This document shows positions 32,267 to 34,277 of a stretch of 34,277 nt of DNA, piece by piece; positions within the stretch are counted from its first letter, which is position 1, and each line of letters begins with the position of its first letter. The notes under the pieces were generated by a model that worked only from the letters and a program-made list of their open reading frames with translations, had not been told where the DNA came from and made no database searches. This stretch comes from an uncultured Lachnospiraceae bacterium. Its GTDB lineage: Bacteria; Bacillota; Clostridia; Lachnospirales; Lachnospiraceae. The DNA is taken from NCBI GenBank assembly GCA_944381615.1, contig CALWLT010000039.1, positions 1-34,277 of the forward strand, read 5' to 3'. The translations under genes and the position numbers were made by a program.

Positions 32267-32320
32267 GAAATTGCGCCGTCCGGCAGGGAATAGGAAATTG
32301 CGCCGTCCGGCGGGGAATAG
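32267..32320. repeat. Two adjacent 27-bp direct repeats
   Basis: The unit GAAATTGCGCCGTCCGGC followed by RGGGAATAG occurs twice in a row (32267-32293 and 32294-32320) with one difference. It lies in the divergent gap between the rsmD promoter and the spore-protein promoter. Confidence 0.85.
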
Positions 32321-32352
32321 CCACGAAATGACAATTTGCGCAAAAGCTTCTA

Positions 32353-32381
32353 GTGTATTATCGCGGCCGCCGGTCATACTA
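32353..32381 (+). promoter_or_regulatory. Sigma-G-like promoter of the spore protein gene
   Basis: CATACTA (32375-32381) fits the forespore sigma-G -10 consensus CATnHTA exactly; GTGTA (32353-32357), 17 bp upstream, matches the -35 consensus GHATR at four of five bases. Genes for alpha/beta spore proteins are normally sigma-G dependent. Confidence 0.6.
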
Positions 32382-32400
32382 GGAATGTAACACAGAGAAA

Positions 32401-32428
32401 TGCCCGCCGGATACTAAAAAAGCGGGCA
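32401..32428 (+). repeat. 5' leader hairpin of the spore protein mRNA
   Basis: TGCCCGC (32401-32407) and GCGGGCA (32422-32428) form a perfect 7-bp stem about 15 bases after the expected transcription start. Such stems protect mRNAs from 5' decay; here that is inference. Confidence 0.55.
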
Positions 32429-32452
32429 AATCAGAAGAAGGAGGCGTTTTAT

Positions 32453-32656
32453 ATGTCTACTGCAAGCAACAAAACAAACGTACCCGAGGCCAAGGAAGCA
32501 ATGAACCGCTTTAAGATGGAGGTCGCCGGCGAGCTCGGCGTGCCGCTGACGGAGGGCTACAACGGCAACTTAACCTCCGCGCAGAACGGATCGGTCGGCG
32601 GCTATATGGTTAAAAAGATGATCGAGGCGCAGGAAAAACAGATGGCCGGCAAGTAA
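32453..32656 (+). CDS. Alpha/beta-type small acid-soluble spore protein (SASP)
   Basis: Coats DNA in the dormant spore and protects it from UV and heat; degraded at germination by the GPR protease. The 67-residue protein has the family's blocks: EAKEAMNRFKMEVAGELGV (helix 1, containing the GPR cleavage region) and GYNGNLTSAQNGSVGGYMVK (turn and helix 2). AAGGAGG lies eight bases before the ATG. A sigma-G-like promoter and a bidirectional terminator frame it as a single gene. It is direct evidence that the organism forms spores. Confidence 0.97.
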   Translation: MSTASNKTNVPEAKEAMNRFKMEVAGELGVPLTEGYNGNLTSAQNGSVGGYMVKKMIEAQEKQMAGK

Positions 32657-32663
32657 AAGGCAG

Positions 32664-32716
32664 AAAAAAACAGACGGGGACGCTGCAGCGATTCGCAGGC
32701 AGCGCCCCTGTTTTCT
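32664..32716. terminator. Bidirectional terminator between SASP gene and pgeF
   Basis: ACAG-AC-GGGG-A-CGCTGC pairs with GCAGCG-CCCC-TG (stem near 32670-32710). TTTT follows on the plus strand and a seven-base A-run precedes it, giving TTTTTTT on the minus strand. It therefore serves the converging genes on both sides. Confidence 0.88.
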
Positions 32717-32723
32717 GTTCTGT

Positions 32724-33602
32724 CTAGGGGCGAAGGCATAAAAAGGCCCCTAGGTTCCCGCGCCGCTCTCCGTGCTTTCGGTGCGAGAAAAAGAGATCCG
32801 GATTGCAGCAGGTACACAGATCCGCCACGGAGAGGTGCTGCGGGCGGATGCCGCTTTCTTCCAGGATGATCCGGTTGGCCTGATGCAGATTCAGATACCA
32901 TTTGCCGCCGGTTCCCGGCCGCAGGATGTGCGCGTGATCCTTTTCCTGAAACGCCGCCTGAAAGGCCTGCGCCACCTCCGGCCCTACCTCATAGCATTCC
33001 CCGCAGATGCCGGGGCCGATACAGGCAATCAGATCCTCCGGGCGGGAGCCGAACGCCTCTTTCATGGCCCGGATGGTCGCCGCTCCCATACGGGAGACAG
33101 TGCCCCGCCAGCCGGAGTGCGAAAGGCCGATGGCGCGGCGGACCGGATCCAGGAAAAAGAGCGGGATGCAGTCCGCGTAGAGCGTGACCAGCGTAAGGCC
33201 GGGCACATCGGTAATCAGGCCGTCCACATCGCGGTAATCCCGATCACAGAAAATTCCTTTCCCCGCGTCCGCTTCCGTTACCCGGCGCACGTTCGTCGTG
33301 TGCGTCTGCCAGCTTAACACCATGCGCTCCGGCGAAACCTCCAGTGCGCCCGCCATGCGCCGGAAGTTTTCCCGCACATCCTCCGGCCGGTCGCCGCGGG
33401 TAAAGGAAAAATTCATCGTGGCGAAATCGCCGCGGCTTGCGCCGCCCAGGCGCGTCGAAAACCCGTGCGCGACCAGCCCGCTCTCTGCAAGGGAGGGAAA
33501 GGAAAAAAAGGGCACGCCGCCTGCTTTCTGCAGCTGCATGACGGGTTCATTTTCCCGCCCGGCCTCCCGGATTCGCTTCGGGGAAAGCAGCTTTCGTTCC
33601 AT
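32724..33602 (-). CDS. pgeF: PgeF/YfiH laccase-domain protein (peptidoglycan editing factor)
   Basis: Multi-copper-oxidase-like fold, now known as a purine nucleoside hydrolase/phosphorylase (LACC1 family) and, in E. coli, as an enzyme that clears wrong muropeptides. The metal and catalytic residues are visible: QTHTTNV (His), YADCIPLFF (Cys), LSHSGWRGT (His). Length 292 counted from ATG 33602. That ATG has no usable ribosome site. A perfect AAGGAGG lies 39 bases further up, eight bases from an in-frame ATT; family members begin close to M22 (MQLQKAGGVPFF). The start is therefore uncertain. Confidence 0.93.
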   Translation of the reverse strand: MERKLLSPKRIREAGRENEPVMQLQKAGGVPFFSFPSLAESGLVAHGFSTRLGGASRGDFATMNFSFTRGDRPEDVRENFRRMAGALEVSPERMVLSWQTHTTNVRRVTEADAGKGIFCDRDYRDVDGLITDVPGLTLVTLYADCIPLFFLDPVRRAIGLSHSGWRGTVSRMGAATIRAMKEAFGSRPEDLIACIGPGICGECYEVGPEVAQAFQAAFQEKDHAHILRPGTGGKWYLNLHQANRIILEESGIRPQHLSVADLCTCCNPDLFFSHRKHGERRGNLGAFLCLRP

Positions 33603-33629
33603 GCCTTCGGAATTGACTTGTTCGGAATA

Positions 33630-33647
33630 AATAAAAAACGCCTCCTT
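33630..33647 (-). promoter_or_regulatory. Orphan ribosome site with in-frame ATT upstream of pgeF
   Basis: AAGGAGG (33647-33641, minus strand) has no ATG, GTG or TTG at usual distance in any frame, but an ATT codon at 33632-33630 lies eight bases downstream and is in frame with pgeF, ten codons before its ATG. It may initiate pgeF. Confidence 0.35.
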
Positions 33648-33656
33648 ATCTATCCT

Positions 33657-34025
33657 TCATATGCTTTCGTCCGCCCAGAATGCGTCCCGGATGAGAACGG
33701 GCGTATCCCCCCGAAACGCCACCACGTCGAAGCGGCACAGCGTCTGCGGCGAAAGCCTGCGCTCTGCCAGATACATACGGGCCGCCGTCACGATGCGCCG
33801 CCGCTTGCGGGCATCCACGGCTTCCGCCGGATCGCCGGCCTCCGGCCCGCGGCGGAATTTGACTTCAATGAAAACGAGAACCGCGCCGTCCCGGGCAATC
33901 AGATCGATCTCTCCGCGGCGGCAGCGGTAATTGCGCTCCAGGATCCGGTAGCCGAGCGATTCCAGGTAGGCACCGGCGGCCTCCTCGTACCGGCGGCCCG
34001 CCGCCCGCCTGTCCGGGGCCGTCAT
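33657..34025 (-). CDS. yraN: YraN (UPF0102) nuclease-fold protein
   Basis: A 122-residue protein of the Holliday-junction-resolvase-like PD-(D/E)XK fold; the function is unknown. [20 protein letters not shown] is the conserved helix, GEIDLIARD provides the acidic D and FIEVKFRRG the E-x-K. ATG shares four bases with the rnhB stop (ATGA). The rnhB-yraN pair is conserved across bacteria, which suggests a shared nucleic-acid repair role; this is inference. Confidence 0.95.
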   Translation of the reverse strand: MTAPDRRAAGRRYEEAAGAYLESLGYRILERNYRCRRGEIDLIARDGAVLVFIEVKFRRGPEAGDPAEAVDARKRRRIVTAARMYLAERRLSPQTLCRFDVVAFRGDTPVLIRDAFWADESI

Positions 34026-34277
34026 GCCCGTTCCCCGTTCATTTTTCTTAAAAAAGTCCGGCGGTGGATGGGGCAGGGGCCGTACTGCAAAAGCGCCTCC
34101 ATATGGGCCTTGGTCCCGTATCCCTTGTGCGCGGCAAACCCGTACTGCGGATAAATGCGATCGTACTCCACCATGATGCGGTCCCTGGTTACTTTGGCCA
34201 GGATGCTGGCCGCCGCGATGGATACGCTCTTTGCGTCGCCCTTGATGATCGCTTCCTGCCGCGCCGGATCGATCCCC
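34022..34277 (-). CDS. rnhB: Ribonuclease HII, C-terminal part (gene continues past right edge)
   Basis: Removes ribonucleotides misincorporated in DNA and RNA primers. The visible 84 residues include [20 protein letters not shown] followed by TRDR, the conserved [14 protein letters not shown] block near the active site, and [13 protein letters not shown] with PIHRRTF at the end. The reading frame is intact to its TGA. The N-terminal catalytic DE and D residues lie outside the window. Confidence 0.95.
   Translation of the reverse strand, partial: GIDPARQEAIIKGDAKSVSIAAASILAKVTRDRIMVEYDRIYPQYGFAAHKGYGTKAHMEALLQYGPCPIHRRTFLRKMNGERA

Overview
The window looks like a chromosome segment of a moderately GC-rich, spore-forming Clostridia, most likely Lachnospiraceae-like. 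This is inferred from a small acid-soluble spore protein gene behind a sigma-G-like promoter, a YlbJ-type sporulation membrane protein, LexA boxes of the Firmicutes GAAC-N4-GTTY type, a YneA-like LysM protein divergent from lexA, RecU, and an L27 with the N-terminal extension that the Prp protease removes. No species can be assigned from the sequence alone.

Layout. 1-2465 is an AT-rich accessory island: the start of an IS3-type transposase gene running off the left edge, then a two-gene type II restriction-modification system (a Dam/DpnM-like adenine methylase and a PD-(D/E)XK nuclease with a winged-helix tail). From 2511 the composition changes to the GC-rich host. There follow ttcA behind a structured 5' leader, a tyrosine recombinase, and a convergent GH36 alpha-galactosidase. 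7121-8370 is a divergent SOS module: yneA-like gene, four LexA boxes, lexA. Next are a DUF554 membrane protein and then a long minus-strand block.

The minus-strand block 9433-19780 reads, in transcription order: B12-type radical SAM protein, DUF2344 protein, RNase G, purine permease; then, from its own promoter and probable L21 leader, rplU-prp-rpmA-obg-yhbY-nadD-yqeK-rsfS-nitroreductase. It deals with ribosome assembly, RNA turnover and NAD synthesis and ends at a strong terminator at 9286-9350. A second minus-strand block, 20364-29554, carries rRNA and RNA modification genes (rsmF-like, rsuA-like, rluA-like), HAD phosphatase, ygiQ, SDR, a membrane protein, recU and pepT. 29645-32656 is the conserved ylbJ / coiled-coil protein / coaD / rsmD neighbourhood plus a spore-protein gene. 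The right edge holds pgeF, yraN and the 3' end of rnhB.

Genes are packed tightly, with many 1-4 nt stop/start overlaps and several long ones (80 nt yqeK/rsfS, 68 nt rluA-like/recU, 56 nt convergent ylbJ/coiled-coil). The most unusual recurring feature is a set of unrelated short tandem arrays (unit 16-27 bp, 2-5 copies) in the few intergenic gaps, often touching a stop codon. I found no CRISPR array, no tRNA or rRNA gene and no complete prophage. The best candidates for something undescribed are the restriction-modification pair with its atypical nuclease, these tandem arrays, and the structured ttcA leader.
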